NCBI GenBank assembly: GCA_028707125.1 | Contig: JAQTUX010000002.1 | Location: 248,001-312,000 of the forward strand | Length of the DNA: 64,000 bases | Origin: Candidatus Omnitrophota bacterium | GTDB lineage: Bacteria; Omnitrophota; Gorgyraeia; Gygaellales; JAQTUX01 | Direction of reading: 5' to 3' | Shown: piece after piece, positions 24,031 to 31,902 of the stretch | Numbering within the stretch: position 1 is the stretch's first letter | Layout of the letters: the number at the start of each line of letters is the position of its first letter | Notes under the pieces: model-generated | The model's input: the letters and a program-made list of their open reading frames with translations, nothing else | The model's database searches: none | What the model was told of the DNA's origin: nothing | Translations under genes and position numbers: made by a program

Positions 24031-24528
24031 TTATTTTAAGCGGTTATAGAGATTGACCAGATAAACGCCTATACCGAAAGCGCTGCCCAGGGCGGCCAGC
24101 CCCACGTCGCGGACCTCCCCTACTCTGTAGGGCAGAAAGTACTGAAACGTTTCATCTATAGATGAAACCAACAGGCAGAAAAAAAATGAGAATACAACAG
24201 AGGCAAGAACACGCTTGTTTCCTATTGTATCCCTTAAGGCAAGCCATCCTAAAACGCCGTATTTCATAATATGCAGGCGCTCTTCAATTATATGCATCTG
24301 TGAAATGTAGATAAGCGCCGATAAAAGAATCGGAAGCAACAATAACCTCGGGCCTTTGATAACCGTCCTGAAAGACAGGGCTGCCAATATAATAAAAAGG
24401 ACCCAAAGCAGGGCCGCTATCCCGGGATACCCTATAATATCTAATAAGAAATTCATAACCTGCCTCATAAAAGAGGCAGAGATAAAGATAAAAGAAGCAA
24501 AAATAAGCGTTATCTTAGACGGCTTCAT
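24031..24528 (-). CDS. VanZ-family membrane protein
   Basis: The 165-residue protein has about five hydrophobic helices and the VanZ-like block SSIDETFQYFLPYRVGEVRDVGLAALGSAFG near the C-terminus (seen as DETFQYF, RVGEVRDV). VanZ-like proteins are small inner membrane proteins; one contributes to teicoplanin resistance, most have no known role. Its start overlaps the flavoprotein gene by 4 bases, making it the last gene of the redox block. The 100-base gap after it holds a weak AGGGA/TCCCT stem followed by ATTTTATT, a possible terminator, and then the sugar-operon promoter. Confidence 0.75.
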   Translation of the reverse strand: MKPSKITLIFASFIFISASFMRQVMNFLLDIIGYPGIAALLWVLFIILAALSFRTVIKGPRLLLLPILLSALIYISQMHIIEERLHIMKYGVLGWLALRDTIGNKRVLASVVFSFFFCLLVSSIDETFQYFLPYRVGEVRDVGLAALGSAFGIGVYLVNLYNRLK

Positions 24529-25430
24529 TTCTGCTGCGCCAGATACCTGAATACGCTCAACGCCGCCTTGGAGCCCTCGCCCGCGGCAATGATGATCTGT
24601 TTTTCCGGCACATCTGTAACGTCTCCGGCGGCGAATACAGCCGGGACATTAGTCCTGTTATAGCAATCAACCTTTATTTCGCCTTTTTCGTTTTTATCTA
24701 TGTCTTTGGCGAATTCGGAATTGGGTATAAGCCCTATTTCCACGAAAACACCCTGCACGTCAATGGTTTTCTCGCCGCCATCGCTATGTACCTTGATCCC
24801 GCTTACCATCTTGTCCCCGAAAACAGCGCTGACCCTGCTATTATTAAGCAATGAAACCTTTTTGTTCCGCTCAACCTTTTCACGCATTATGGCGTCTCCG
24901 TCTAACTGCGCGCCTATATTGACAAGATAAACGTGGTTGGCGATGTTCATCAGCTGTAAAGCCGCGTCAAGGGCGGAATTGCCGCCGCCGATAACGGCTA
25001 CGTCCTTTTTGTGAAACAGAGGCGCGTCGCAGGTAGCGCAATAAGTAAGCCCCTTGTTCTTGAATTCCTTCTCTCCGGGCACATCAAGCTCTCTTGACCG
25101 CTTTCCGGAGGCGATTATTACAGTCCTTGCTTCGTATGTCCCTTTGCTGCTGCCGACATATATGGAACCGCGCTCACTCTTGAGGCCGGTTATCTTCTCG
25201 CCCTCTTTCAATGTTATATTGAACTTGCGCATATGCTCTTCAAACTTTGCCGCAAGTTCCGGCCCGGTAATAAATTGATACCCCGTATAATTCTCTATAT
25301 CACCGCTTAAAGCGGCCTGGCCGCCCATGTCTTCGCTGACTACCAGAAGGTCCATCCCTTTGCGCGCCGCGTATACGCTTGCCGTTATGCCCGCGGGTCC
25401 CGCGCCTATTATGATCAGATCATGTATCAT
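24525..25430 (-). CDS. Thioredoxin reductase-like flavoprotein lacking the NADPH motif
   Basis: The 301-residue protein has the thioredoxin reductase layout: FAD motif GAGPAGITASVYAARKG at residue 9, redox pair CATC at 131-134, a second dinucleotide motif GGGNSALDAALQ at 148 and the C-terminal VFAAGDVTD. The HRRDxxR segment that binds the 2'-phosphate of NADPH in classic enzymes is replaced by NIGAQLD (171-177), unlike the paralogue at 44362-45294. NADH or another donor is therefore likely. It overlaps the glutaredoxin gene by 4 bases, which recalls the clostridial Cp34/Cp9 pair that reduces AhpC-type peroxidase; a peroxiredoxin is encoded in the same block. Confidence 0.88.
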   Translation of the reverse strand: MIHDLIIIGAGPAGITASVYAARKGMDLLVVSEDMGGQAALSGDIENYTGYQFITGPELAAKFEEHMRKFNITLKEGEKITGLKSERGSIYVGSSKGTYEARTVIIASGKRSRELDVPGEKEFKNKGLTYCATCDAPLFHKKDVAVIGGGNSALDAALQLMNIANHVYLVNIGAQLDGDAIMREKVERNKKVSLLNNSRVSAVFGDKMVSGIKVHSDGGEKTIDVQGVFVEIGLIPNSEFAKDIDKNEKGEIKVDCYNRTNVPAVFAAGDVTDVPEKQIIIAAGEGSKAALSVFRYLAQQK

Positions 25431-25663
25431 AACCCTAATGCCCGGCTTATCCTTTCTTTATCAAACCCCACTATGATCTCGCCGTCTATATCCAATACCG
25501 GGACACCCATCTGTCCCGACTTGCTGACCATCTCCTCCGCCATCGCCTGGTCCCGCGATACATCAATATCCTCAAACTCAATGTTCCTGTCCTTGAGGAA
25601 CTGTTTGGCGCGCGTGCAGTATGGGCACGTCGGCGTGCTATATATCATAACCTTGCTTGGCAT
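25427..25663 (-). CDS. Glutaredoxin-like protein (NrdH/Cp9 type)
   Basis: The 78-residue protein has a thioredoxin fold with YSTPTCPYCTRAKQFL and the active-site pair CPYC at residues 13-16, and a cis-proline block MGVPVLDIDGEIIVGFD. Such small glutaredoxin-like proteins lack glutathione dependence in anaerobes and are reduced by a thioredoxin reductase-type flavoprotein. The 4-base overlap with such a gene makes that the probable partner. It begins 10 bases after the rubrerythrin-like gene. Confidence 0.9.
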   Translation of the reverse strand: MPSKVMIYSTPTCPYCTRAKQFLKDRNIEFEDIDVSRDQAMAEEMVSKSGQMGVPVLDIDGEIIVGFDKERISRALGL

Positions 25664-25673
25664 GATAAACCTC

Positions 25674-26141
25674 CTACAACTTCTTTCTTAATTCTGTCAA
25701 TTTATTCAAATGCCCCCGCTCCTGCTTGATCAATCCATCAATTAAGCCCTGCTCCCTTTTTTCTACACCCGTCTTCATGCCTTCGTAGAAGACGATGGAT
25801 TCTTTTTCAAGCCCTATGCCCATATCAACCGCCTCTTTGTCGGTTTTTATCTTTCCGGCGATCTCCGCGCCTTTGCCCCTTCGCGTAAACACATATTTTG
25901 CCGCTATCGCGTTCATATAGGCGAAATACTCCTGCGGATATGCCTCCCTGGGCTCGTATTGATGCGCCGCCCGCAGTATCTGCTCAAATGTCTTTATGTG
26001 TTTTTCTTCCGCCTCAGCGAGATACTTAAATATCCCCTTCGCCTCAGCGTCAGGCGACCGCTCAAACAATGTATTGTAGAAATCTCTCCCGTTCTCCTCT
26101 ATCTGGATCCCCAGCTCCGCTATCTCTGCCGCGCTGAACAT
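25674..26141 (-). CDS. Rubrerythrin-like ferritin-fold protein without rubredoxin domain
   Basis: I place the start at the ATG at 26141 (AGGAGAGGA upstream), giving 155 residues. Two helical pairs carry diiron ligands: ELGIQIEENGRDFY with AEAEEKH (residues about 9-48), then GIGLEKESIVFYEG and KQERGH near the C-terminus. There is no C-terminal CxxC rubredoxin domain, so it is an erythrin-type protein, expected to reduce hydrogen peroxide or store iron when given electrons by a separate rubredoxin. A rubredoxin gene lies 0.6 kb upstream in the same block. It follows the PNPOx-like gene by 11 bases. Confidence 0.87.
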   Translation of the reverse strand: MFSAAEIAELGIQIEENGRDFYNTLFERSPDAEAKGIFKYLAEAEEKHIKTFEQILRAAHQYEPREAYPQEYFAYMNAIAAKYVFTRRGKGAEIAGKIKTDKEAVDMGIGLEKESIVFYEGMKTGVEKREQGLIDGLIKQERGHLNKLTELRKKL

Positions 26142-26152
26142 TCCTCTCCTCT

Positions 26153-26623
26153 CTAGCCCTGCTGTTTTATATGATGGGGCGTAAGATTCACGATCTCCTT
26201 TACATCCATGACAATCATATATTCGGGAGTAGGCAAGGCGACTTCGGGATGCCTGGGATGTCCTTTTTGCCCGCTGATATTCTTCAACACCCTGTGCGTT
26301 ATCCGTTGGGTGATCTTGGCCTCCCACTCCCTGATGATGTGGGGCTGGAGCCGGTCCTCTCTTATTACCTTAGCCACGCCCTTAAGGCAGAAGCCGGCGA
26401 ACTTATGCTCATCCACAGCGGTAATAGACATACGCCTGTTATGCCTGAGGTTTTCGTATGTCCTCTCTTTGTACAGGTCCAGCAGATAAATACGGCCGCT
26501 GCCGTCTATCTTCACTATGCCCTTGCAGGAATTATGGGGCGTGCCGTCCCTGCCGACTGTAGAAACTATGACAAAATTCTGGCTTCGCAAAAAATGCGCT
26601 ATGTTCTCGTTCAATCTTTTCAT
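26153..26623 (-). CDS. Pyridoxamine 5'-phosphate oxidase-like flavin protein
   Basis: The 156-residue protein has the split-barrel fold typical of PNPOx-like FMN or F420 binders: FVIVSTVGRDGTPHNSCKG at residue 17, IYLLDLYKERTYENLRHNRRMSI in the second third, and FCLKGVAKVI. It is far from true PdxH and more likely an FMN reductase or sensor in redox stress. AAAGGTG precedes the ATG. It lies between a possible small protein gene and the rubrerythrin-like gene, and is thus part of the redox block. Confidence 0.82.
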   Translation of the reverse strand: MKRLNENIAHFLRSQNFVIVSTVGRDGTPHNSCKGIVKIDGSGRIYLLDLYKERTYENLRHNRRMSITAVDEHKFAGFCLKGVAKVIREDRLQPHIIREWEAKITQRITHRVLKNISGQKGHPRHPEVALPTPEYMIVMDVKEIVNLTPHHIKQQG

Positions 26624-26633
26624 GACAACACCT

Positions 26634-26741
26634 TTATGCTGATGACTGGCGGGCAGTTTTGCGTCTTGCCCAGGACATGATACTACAGCCCTCTTTACAA
26701 TGTGTAACGGGCCTGATCATCCATCTGATAATCGCCATCAT
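26634..26741 (-). CDS. Possible 35-residue small protein
   Basis: An ATG at 26741 is preceded by a purine-rich GGGGGGTGAGATTGAG ribosome site and opens a 35-codon frame ending 10 bases before the PNPOx-like gene. The product starts MMAIIRWMIRPVT and contains HCKEGC, a close Cys pair, followed by a basic tail. Without it there would be an untypical 141-base gap in a tightly packed block. No known family is recognised, and a chance frame cannot be excluded. Confidence 0.38.
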   Translation of the reverse strand: MMAIIRWMIRPVTHCKEGCSIMSWARRKTARQSSA

Positions 26742-26764
26742 CTCAATCTCACCCCCCTTATAAT

Positions 26765-26929
26765 CTATCCCTGCACCTTCTCAAACAGGTCTTTGCCTAC
26801 GCCGCACTCAGGGCAAACCCAATCGGCTGGCAGGTCTTCAAAGGCGGTCCCCGGGTTGACGCCGTTGGCCGGGTCTCCCGCCGCCGGATCGTATATATAA
26901 CCGCATACGGTACAACGATACTTCTGCAT
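26765..26929 (-). CDS. Rubredoxin
   Basis: The 54-residue protein has both metal knuckles: [10 protein letters not shown] at residues 6-15 and [12 protein letters not shown] at 39-50, the CxxCG pairs that hold one iron atom. [23 protein letters not shown] matches the conserved rubredoxin core. It is a small soluble electron carrier in the cytoplasm, the usual donor to flavodiiron proteins, rubrerythrins and superoxide reductases; the first two are encoded nearby. The ATG is preceded by GGGAGAGG. It follows the ferritin-like half gene by 26 bases. Confidence 0.95.
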   Translation of the reverse strand: MQKYRCTVCGYIYDPAAGDPANGVNPGTAFEDLPADWVCPECGVGKDLFEKVQG

Positions 26930-26955
26930 GGCCTCTCCCTCCTATAATGCCGTTG

Positions 26956-27132
26956 CTATTTTTCCATTTCCCGGATCTTCTTCTCAAGCAACTCCTTGTG
27001 CCTATATTCTTCGTTGCTTAAAAAAACGCAGATATCCTTTATTACCGGGTGCTCGACTCCCAGCCGTTCATAAAACTCCATTGCCTCTATTTCCTTGGAC
27101 AACGCCAATTCCAATGCCTCGCTCGGTACCAT
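26956..27132 (-). CDS. 58-residue ferritin-like half protein
   Basis: The frame starts at the ATG at 27132 with AGGAGGGG upstream. The 58-residue product reads as two helices: SKEIEAMEFYERL (residues 12-24) and DICVFLSNEEYRHKELLEKK (33-52), the second containing ExxH (E42, H45), with an acidic residue at 14 or 16. This is one half of a rubrerythrin/ferritin four-helix diiron site, so a functional site would need a dimer, as in encapsulated ferritins, though this protein is shorter. Its place between PCD and rubredoxin in the redox block supports a diiron peroxidase or iron-binding role. Confidence 0.72.
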   Translation of the reverse strand: MVPSEALELALSKEIEAMEFYERLGVEHPVIKDICVFLSNEEYRHKELLEKKIREMEK

Positions 27133-27150
27133 CGGCCCCTCCTCCCGGAT

Positions 27151-27495
27151 CTAAATGACAGCGTCTATCTTAGCTGCCATGATAAAATCGTTCTCGGATA
27201 AACCCTTTACGGCATGGGTAGACAGGGTAATCCTGACTTTGTTATAGGAAATGAATATATTGGGATGGTGCCCTTCGTTTTCCGCCAGTTCCGCGACCTT
27301 ATTTACAAAACTCATTGACTCTTTGAAATCCTTGAATTTAAATTCCTTCTTTATTTTTACCGCCTCTTCCAGCTCCCAGTCCTGCAGCGCGGACGCGTAC
27401 CCCCTTGCCTGTTCTTCAGGCATAGCAAGGCCTCCTGCTTCACAGGGCCGGCATTTCTTAACCCGCAACAACTCTGCTTCTCTATTATCTGTCAT
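27151..27495 (-). CDS. Pterin-4a-carbinolamine dehydratase (PCD/DCoH family)
   Basis: From the ATG at 27495 the product has 114 residues. The family signature EGHHPNIFISYNKVRITL near residue 72 gives the paired histidines and proline of the active site, and LQDWELEE plus FVNKVAELAE match the fold. PCDs dehydrate 4a-hydroxytetrahydropterin after aromatic amino acid hydroxylation, and in bacteria some support molybdopterin enzymes; no hydroxylase gene is seen here. Its N-terminal CRPCEAGG stretch is typical of bacterial members. It has its own predicted promoter and precedes the ferritin-like half gene by 18 bases. Confidence 0.9.
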   Translation of the reverse strand: MTDNREAELLRVKKCRPCEAGGLAMPEEQARGYASALQDWELEEAVKIKKEFKFKDFKESMSFVNKVAELAENEGHHPNIFISYNKVRITLSTHAVKGLSENDFIMAAKIDAVI

Positions 27496-27514
27496 AACTG
27501 TCTTCCGGATATTT

Positions 27515-27543
27515 ACTATAAAATATAACGCTTCTTTTGTAAA
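27515..27543 (-). promoter_or_regulatory. Predicted internal promoter before the PCD gene
   Basis: On the minus strand TTTACA (27538-27543) and TATAGT (27515-27520) lie 17 bases apart in the 64-base gap between the flavodiiron and PCD genes. Each box matches the sigma-70 consensus at five of six positions. It would allow PCD, the ferritin-like half protein, rubredoxin and later genes to be expressed apart from the upstream part. Confidence 0.5.
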
Positions 27544-27559
27544 GCGCAAAGTGCCGCGC

Positions 27560-28735
27560 TTAACCGCGGGTATATCCGGCTATCTTTCTGCCGAACTCAA
27601 AACACTCTGATAGCTGCCCGGGCGTGGGGACGTATCTTATCTCAATACTGTCCAGCACCTCTATGTTCATCTTTGTCAATTCTTCATTTATGGCCTTTAC
27701 AGCCCCTTTTCCCCAGCCGTAGCTTCCGAAAGATGCGGCCTTTTTGTTTACCGGCCTTATCCCTTTAAGAAAGGTCATAAAGCCGCCGACCGTGGGATAC
27801 ATCCCCATATTTAAGACGGGTGAGCCGATGGCTATTATCCGGGACTCCATTATATCCGCCATTATCTCGCTCCAGTCGCTGGAGCGCAGGTTAAACACCG
27901 TAACATCCACGCCCTCCTGCTCAATGCCCCGCGCGATCTCCTGCGCCATCTTATCCGTGCTCTGCCACATCGTATCAAAGACGATCGTGACCTTTGGCTC
28001 CGCCTCTCCGCTGCTCCAGCGCTTGTAGGCGTCAATTATCTTTCCGGGGCCGCGCCAGATCAAGCCGTGGGCAGGGGCTATCATTTTCAAGTTGAGCTTC
28101 ATCTTTTCCAGCTCTTTGAGTTTATCCTGCGCCAGATTGGAATACATGCTTACTATTACCGCGAAGTACCTGGCCGCCTCGCGCATGACCACATCTCCTA
28201 ATTCGTCGTCAAAACGCTGATGGGTCGCTATATGCTGGCCAAAGGCGTCGTTGGTGAACAACATCTCTTCTTCTTTTACATACGTAAACATATTGTCCGG
28301 CCAGTGAAGCATGGCGGCTTCAATAAACTCAAGCGTCCTTTTGCCCAGTTTTAATGTATCGCCTGTCTTTACGGCCTCGGCATTCCAGTCAGTACCGAAG
28401 TGCGACAGCAGGCCGTCCTTGCCCGCCTTAGTGGCGATGATCTTCGCGTTTACGGCGTATTTTTTAAGTTCCGGCAGGCATCCGGCATGGTCGCGCTCTG
28501 AATGCTGGCAGATGATATAGTCGATCTTCGCCGGGTCAACGATCTCCCTTATCCTCTCCAGCATAATATGCTCAAAACCATTCTTCACCGCGTCCACAAG
28601 CGCGATCTTATCGTCTATAATAAGATAGGAGTTATACGTTGTGCCGCGCGGCGTAGTGTAGGAACCGCAAAAGCGCAGATTCCAGTCGATCGCTCCTACC
28701 CAATAAATATCTGGCGCTATCTTTACTGCCGGCAT
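27560..28735 (-). CDS. fprA: Flavodiiron protein (FprA, A-type)
   Basis: The 391-residue protein joins an N-terminal metallo-beta-lactamase-like diiron domain (residues 1 to about 245) to a C-terminal flavodoxin domain. The HSERDH motif at 78-83, the histidine in LHWPDN, the NDAFGQH segment and PAHGLIW supply the diiron ligands. The flavodoxin part opens VTIVFDTMWQSTDKMA and continues to SYGWGKGAVK, the FMN-binding loops. The family reduces oxygen to water or nitric oxide to N2O, using rubredoxin. It lies 11 bases after the KorB-type gene and suits the nitrosative and oxidative stress context. Confidence 0.95.
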   Translation of the reverse strand: MPAVKIAPDIYWVGAIDWNLRFCGSYTTPRGTTYNSYLIIDDKIALVDAVKNGFEHIMLERIREIVDPAKIDYIICQHSERDHAGCLPELKKYAVNAKIIATKAGKDGLLSHFGTDWNAEAVKTGDTLKLGKRTLEFIEAAMLHWPDNMFTYVKEEEMLFTNDAFGQHIATHQRFDDELGDVVMREAARYFAVIVSMYSNLAQDKLKELEKMKLNLKMIAPAHGLIWRGPGKIIDAYKRWSSGEAEPKVTIVFDTMWQSTDKMAQEIARGIEQEGVDVTVFNLRSSDWSEIMADIMESRIIAIGSPVLNMGMYPTVGGFMTFLKGIRPVNKKAASFGSYGWGKGAVKAINEELTKMNIEVLDSIEIRYVPTPGQLSECFEFGRKIAGYTRG

Positions 28736-28746
28736 ACCCTGTCCTC

Positions 28747-29595
28747 CTATATATTCTTTTCCAGTAATTGCCTGATCTTGGATCCTCTATCTACTTGCGC
28801 GCCGTAATCCCGAAACGGCTCTTCAAATGTCGCGGCTTCCTTCTTATAAAATGTCCCCAGGGCGATCGGCGCCTCTTTGTTATAATCCCACTCCCTTATT
28901 TTTTGCAGGGCGCCGTCATAGTTACGCGGGTCATGGTCTTTTAGTTCATACGCGTGCCTGGTATAATACTGATACATATTGTAGAAGGTAACGCATACCT
29001 GCAATACGTCTACCAGGGAAAATCCCTTGTGCGCCAACGCCTCCTTAAAAATACCCTTAAGAAGCTCTATGCCGTGGGAATAACCCCTGGCAAGGAAGGT
29101 GGCGCCGCTTGAAAGCATAAGTTCGAGGGGATTTATGGGCAACTCCCTGGTGCCGAACGGCGTGGAGCGGCCCCTGAAACCCAACGGCGAAGTAGGTGTA
29201 TATTGGCCGGTTGTAAGCCCGTATACCCGGTTGTTGTGTATGATCATTGTTATGTCTATATTGCGTTTAGCGGCAAATATGAGATGCTCCAAGCCCTCCC
29301 CGTAAGCGTCTCCGTCTCCGGCGAAGCCGATTACCTTTAAATCAGGGTTCGCCAGCTTTATGCCGATGGCTACCGGCACAACCCTGCCGTGTATGGAATA
29401 AAAACTGTTGACGTTGATATAATCAACTATCTTAGCGTGGCATCCTATGCCGGAAACCAGGACAACCTTCTCCAGAGGGAAACCCTCATTCCTCAACTCA
29501 TCAAGTATGGCCTTGACAGCATTAAGGATGGCGAAGTTTCCGCAGCCCGGACACCAGGTATTTACGGCGTAAGTGCCTAAGTCATTCTGGCTCAT
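28747..29595 (-). CDS. 2-oxoacid:ferredoxin oxidoreductase, beta subunit
   Basis: The 282-residue subunit binds thiamine diphosphate: WCPGCGNFAILNAVK at residue 14 (a typical KorB opening), the TPP motif GFAGDGDAYGEGLEHLIFAA near 92 and HNNRVYGLTTGQYTPTS near 117. With the alpha subunit it oxidatively decarboxylates a 2-keto acid (2-oxoglutarate, pyruvate or a branched-chain keto acid) to acyl-CoA and reduces ferredoxin. It overlaps the alpha gene by 4 bases. There is no separate ferredoxin-like delta subunit next to it. Confidence 0.92.
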   Translation of the reverse strand: MSQNDLGTYAVNTWCPGCGNFAILNAVKAILDELRNEGFPLEKVVLVSGIGCHAKIVDYINVNSFYSIHGRVVPVAIGIKLANPDLKVIGFAGDGDAYGEGLEHLIFAAKRNIDITMIIHNNRVYGLTTGQYTPTSPLGFRGRSTPFGTRELPINPLELMLSSGATFLARGYSHGIELLKGIFKEALAHKGFSLVDVLQVCVTFYNMYQYYTRHAYELKDHDPRNYDGALQKIREWDYNKEAPIALGTFYKKEAATFEEPFRDYGAQVDRGSKIRQLLEKNI

Positions 29596-31244
29596 CTCAT
29601 CGCCTCGCCTAATCTGGATTCTAACTCATCCAAAGAAAACGGCCTTCCATCGTATTTCAGTATCATTTTGTCAACCTTCAGGCCGCGCGCTGACATAAGG
29701 CCCGCGAGCATTCCTGTGGCGTTATTTTCCACGCAGATTACCTTTTTGGCGCCTTTGAGCGCTTCACTGAACTGCTTTAAGGGGAACGGTGAAAGCACAA
29801 GCGGCTGTATCACCTTAAGCCCCAACTTTTCCGCTGCCTCAACGCATACACCTTTATTAGAGCCCCAGCAGACAACCGCGCATTCAGCAGAAGGATTACC
29901 GTACGCCTTTACCGCTCTATATTTCTCCAAATCCTGCGCCAGGTATTTCTCCTTGCGCAGGCGCTTATCGTAAGAAGAGGTGATCGTCGCGGGATCTTCA
30001 GTGGTTATACCGTAGTCATCGTGCTCATAACTGCTGGCCTTTATAACCGCGCCTTTACGCGGGACAAATGCCAGGGGAGAAACCCCTGTTTCCGTATTCA
30101 GGTATCTTTTATAATCACCGTCTTTATCCCATAAGAGCGGCGGTTCCTCTTTTACGCTGTCTACGGCGGATGCCTCAAAGCTGAATGTTGCCTCGTTTAA
30201 TGTCTTATCGGTCAGGACAAAACACGGTATCTGGTATTTCCAGGCGATGTTTAACGCGACCGCTGACCAGTAACAGGCCTCTTCCGCGTCTCCGGGGGCT
30301 GTTACAAGCCTCACAAACTCTCCGTGACCGGCGTTTAGAACAAAATTCAGGTCTGCCTGCGCCGTATATGTGGGGACCCCTGTGGAAGGGCCTGGCCGCT
30401 GCCCCATGACAATAACTACGGGCAGCTCTGCCATACCCGCCAAACTCAACCCTTCATTCATCAGGCAGAAGCCGCCGCCTGAAGTGCCTACGGCGGCCTT
30501 CTCTCCGCAATAGGCGAAACCCAGCGCCATTAATATCACGGAAATCTCGCTTTCCGGATGAACCACCTTTAAGGAAAACTCCTTTGAAAGCCCGGCGAGA
30601 AAATGCAGGACGCCGGAAGAAGGTGTCATAGGATAGGCAATGTATGACTTAAGCCCTGCCTTAATAAGGCCTAAACCGATCGCTTCATTACCTGTAAATA
30701 GAGAAAAAGGCGCCTGAGATATCGCCGGCAGGGCAAGCGACTCTTCTGTTTCGTTGTAACCCCGCAAGGCGATCTTGATATTCAAATCGGCCTCTCTGGG
30801 AATATGTTTCTTAAATACCTCCTCCAGAATATCCTGTTTTATTCCCGCCGCCCTGCAAAAGGCGCCTATAATGCAGGAGTTGCGCATTATCGCGGAGCCG
30901 CCTTCTTCCTTGATCATCTTTTCTAAAGGCAGGCCGCTGCCTTTTGACTTAACCGTATCCGAATCATAGACTATCAGTGAGTTATCTTTAAGGCGGTGTT
31001 TGTGAAGGTCCACCGTATCCTGATTTAAGGCGAGTAGAACGTCTATCTTATCACGATGAACAGCGATCTTTTTCTCAGACGCCCGGATAATAGCAAAGTT
31101 ATGCCCCCCTCTTATAAGTGAGGGATAGTCCAGGTATACATATATACGCCAACCCAGGCGGTTGAGCAGATGCGCGATAAGGGAGGCGGCCTGGTTTATG
31201 CCCTCCCCTGCCTTTCCGCCGATAAGAACCGAGAAATCAGCCAT
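29592..31244 (-). CDS. 2-oxoacid:ferredoxin oxidoreductase, fused gamma-alpha subunit
   Basis: The 550-residue protein begins with a gamma domain (VLIGGKAGEGINQAA, residues 6-20, to about 180) fused to the alpha pyrimidine-binding and C-terminal domains (AYPMTPSSGVLHFL near 215, GTSGGGFCLMNEGLSLAG near 265, VVIVMGQRPGPSTGVPT near 290). This is the KorA layout of many anaerobes. GPSTG and the glutamate in HPESEIS fit cofactor activation and CoA binding. It lets 2-keto acid oxidation supply reduced ferredoxin to the redox enzymes of the block. The start overlaps the peroxiredoxin stop by one base. Confidence 0.92.
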   Translation of the reverse strand: MADFSVLIGGKAGEGINQAASLIAHLLNRLGWRIYVYLDYPSLIRGGHNFAIIRASEKKIAVHRDKIDVLLALNQDTVDLHKHRLKDNSLIVYDSDTVKSKGSGLPLEKMIKEEGGSAIMRNSCIIGAFCRAAGIKQDILEEVFKKHIPREADLNIKIALRGYNETEESLALPAISQAPFSLFTGNEAIGLGLIKAGLKSYIAYPMTPSSGVLHFLAGLSKEFSLKVVHPESEISVILMALGFAYCGEKAAVGTSGGGFCLMNEGLSLAGMAELPVVIVMGQRPGPSTGVPTYTAQADLNFVLNAGHGEFVRLVTAPGDAEEACYWSAVALNIAWKYQIPCFVLTDKTLNEATFSFEASAVDSVKEEPPLLWDKDGDYKRYLNTETGVSPLAFVPRKGAVIKASSYEHDDYGITTEDPATITSSYDKRLRKEKYLAQDLEKYRAVKAYGNPSAECAVVCWGSNKGVCVEAAEKLGLKVIQPLVLSPFPLKQFSEALKGAKKVICVENNATGMLAGLMSARGLKVDKMILKYDGRPFSLDELESRLGEAMR

Positions 31245-31849
31245 TATTTTAGATTGTCTGCGACCTTACCTACCATCTCTTTACCGGGTGTAAGTGTTTT
31301 CTCTCCCGGCTGCCATCTCGCGGGGCATACCTGCGCGGGATTCTCCCTGACATGCTTGAACGCCCTGAGCTTTCTTAATAATTCATCGGAATTCCTGCCT
31401 ACCGGAAAATAATTCACCTCTGAGGCAACGAGTTTTCTATCGGGATCAACAATAAATGTGCCCCGCAATGCCAGTCCGGTTGACTCGTCGTAGACCCCGA
31501 AGGTCTTGGAGACAATATGAGTGGGGTCTGCCCCCATGGGGTACCTTATACCGGCCAGCAGCGCCTCAGATCTCTGCCAGGCGTAATGCACAAAATGAGT
31601 GTCGGTGCTCAGGGAAATCAACTCCGCGCCTTCTTTCCTGAGTTCTTCGTATTTTTCCGCCACATCAGCAAGTTCGGTGGGGCAGACAAACGTATAATCG
31701 GCAGGATAAAAGAAAAGTATCAACCAGTTGCCCCTCTTGGAGATGTCCGTGAATTTGATCTTAGCGAAATCCTTCTTCTCGGTCAGGTAAACATCTATCT
31801 CGAACTCAGGGATCTTATCGCCTATCTTTAATATATTGATCTCTTCCAT
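31244..31849 (-). CDS. AhpC-type 2-Cys peroxiredoxin
   Basis: From the ATG at 31849 (AAGGAGG upstream) the product has 201 residues. The peroxidatic cysteine lies in YTFVCPTEL near residue 48 and the resolving cysteine in AQVCPARWQPGEKTL near 170, the pattern of typical 2-Cys peroxiredoxins, with GTFIVDPDRKL between. It reduces hydrogen peroxide and organic peroxides. Likely donors are the glutaredoxin and flavoprotein at 24525-25663 in the same block, like the clostridial arrangement. A sigma-70 promoter lies just upstream. Confidence 0.93.
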   Translation of the reverse strand: MEEINILKIGDKIPEFEIDVYLTEKKDFAKIKFTDISKRGNWLILFFYPADYTFVCPTELADVAEKYEELRKEGAELISLSTDTHFVHYAWQRSEALLAGIRYPMGADPTHIVSKTFGVYDESTGLALRGTFIVDPDRKLVASEVNYFPVGRNSDELLRKLRAFKHVRENPAQVCPARWQPGEKTLTPGKEMVGKVADNLK

Positions 31850-31871
31850 AAAGGGCCTCCTTCCCAACACT

Positions 31872-31900
31872 TTTATATCACCGAATCAGGAAAATGACAA
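31872..31900 (-). promoter_or_regulatory. Predicted promoter before the peroxiredoxin gene
   Basis: TTGTCA (31895-31900) and TATAAA (31872-31877), read on the minus strand, are 17 bases apart in the 53-base gap after hcp. Each is a five-of-six match. A short leader with AAGGAGG precedes the ATG at 31849. No copy of the Rrf2 palindrome is seen here. Confidence 0.5.
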
Positions 31901-31902
31901 TA

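Noticed and set aside
26142-26327. N-terminal extension of the rubrerythrin-like gene
   Set aside because: It overlaps the PNPOx-like gene in another frame, and AGGAGAGGA lies right before the ATG at 26141.
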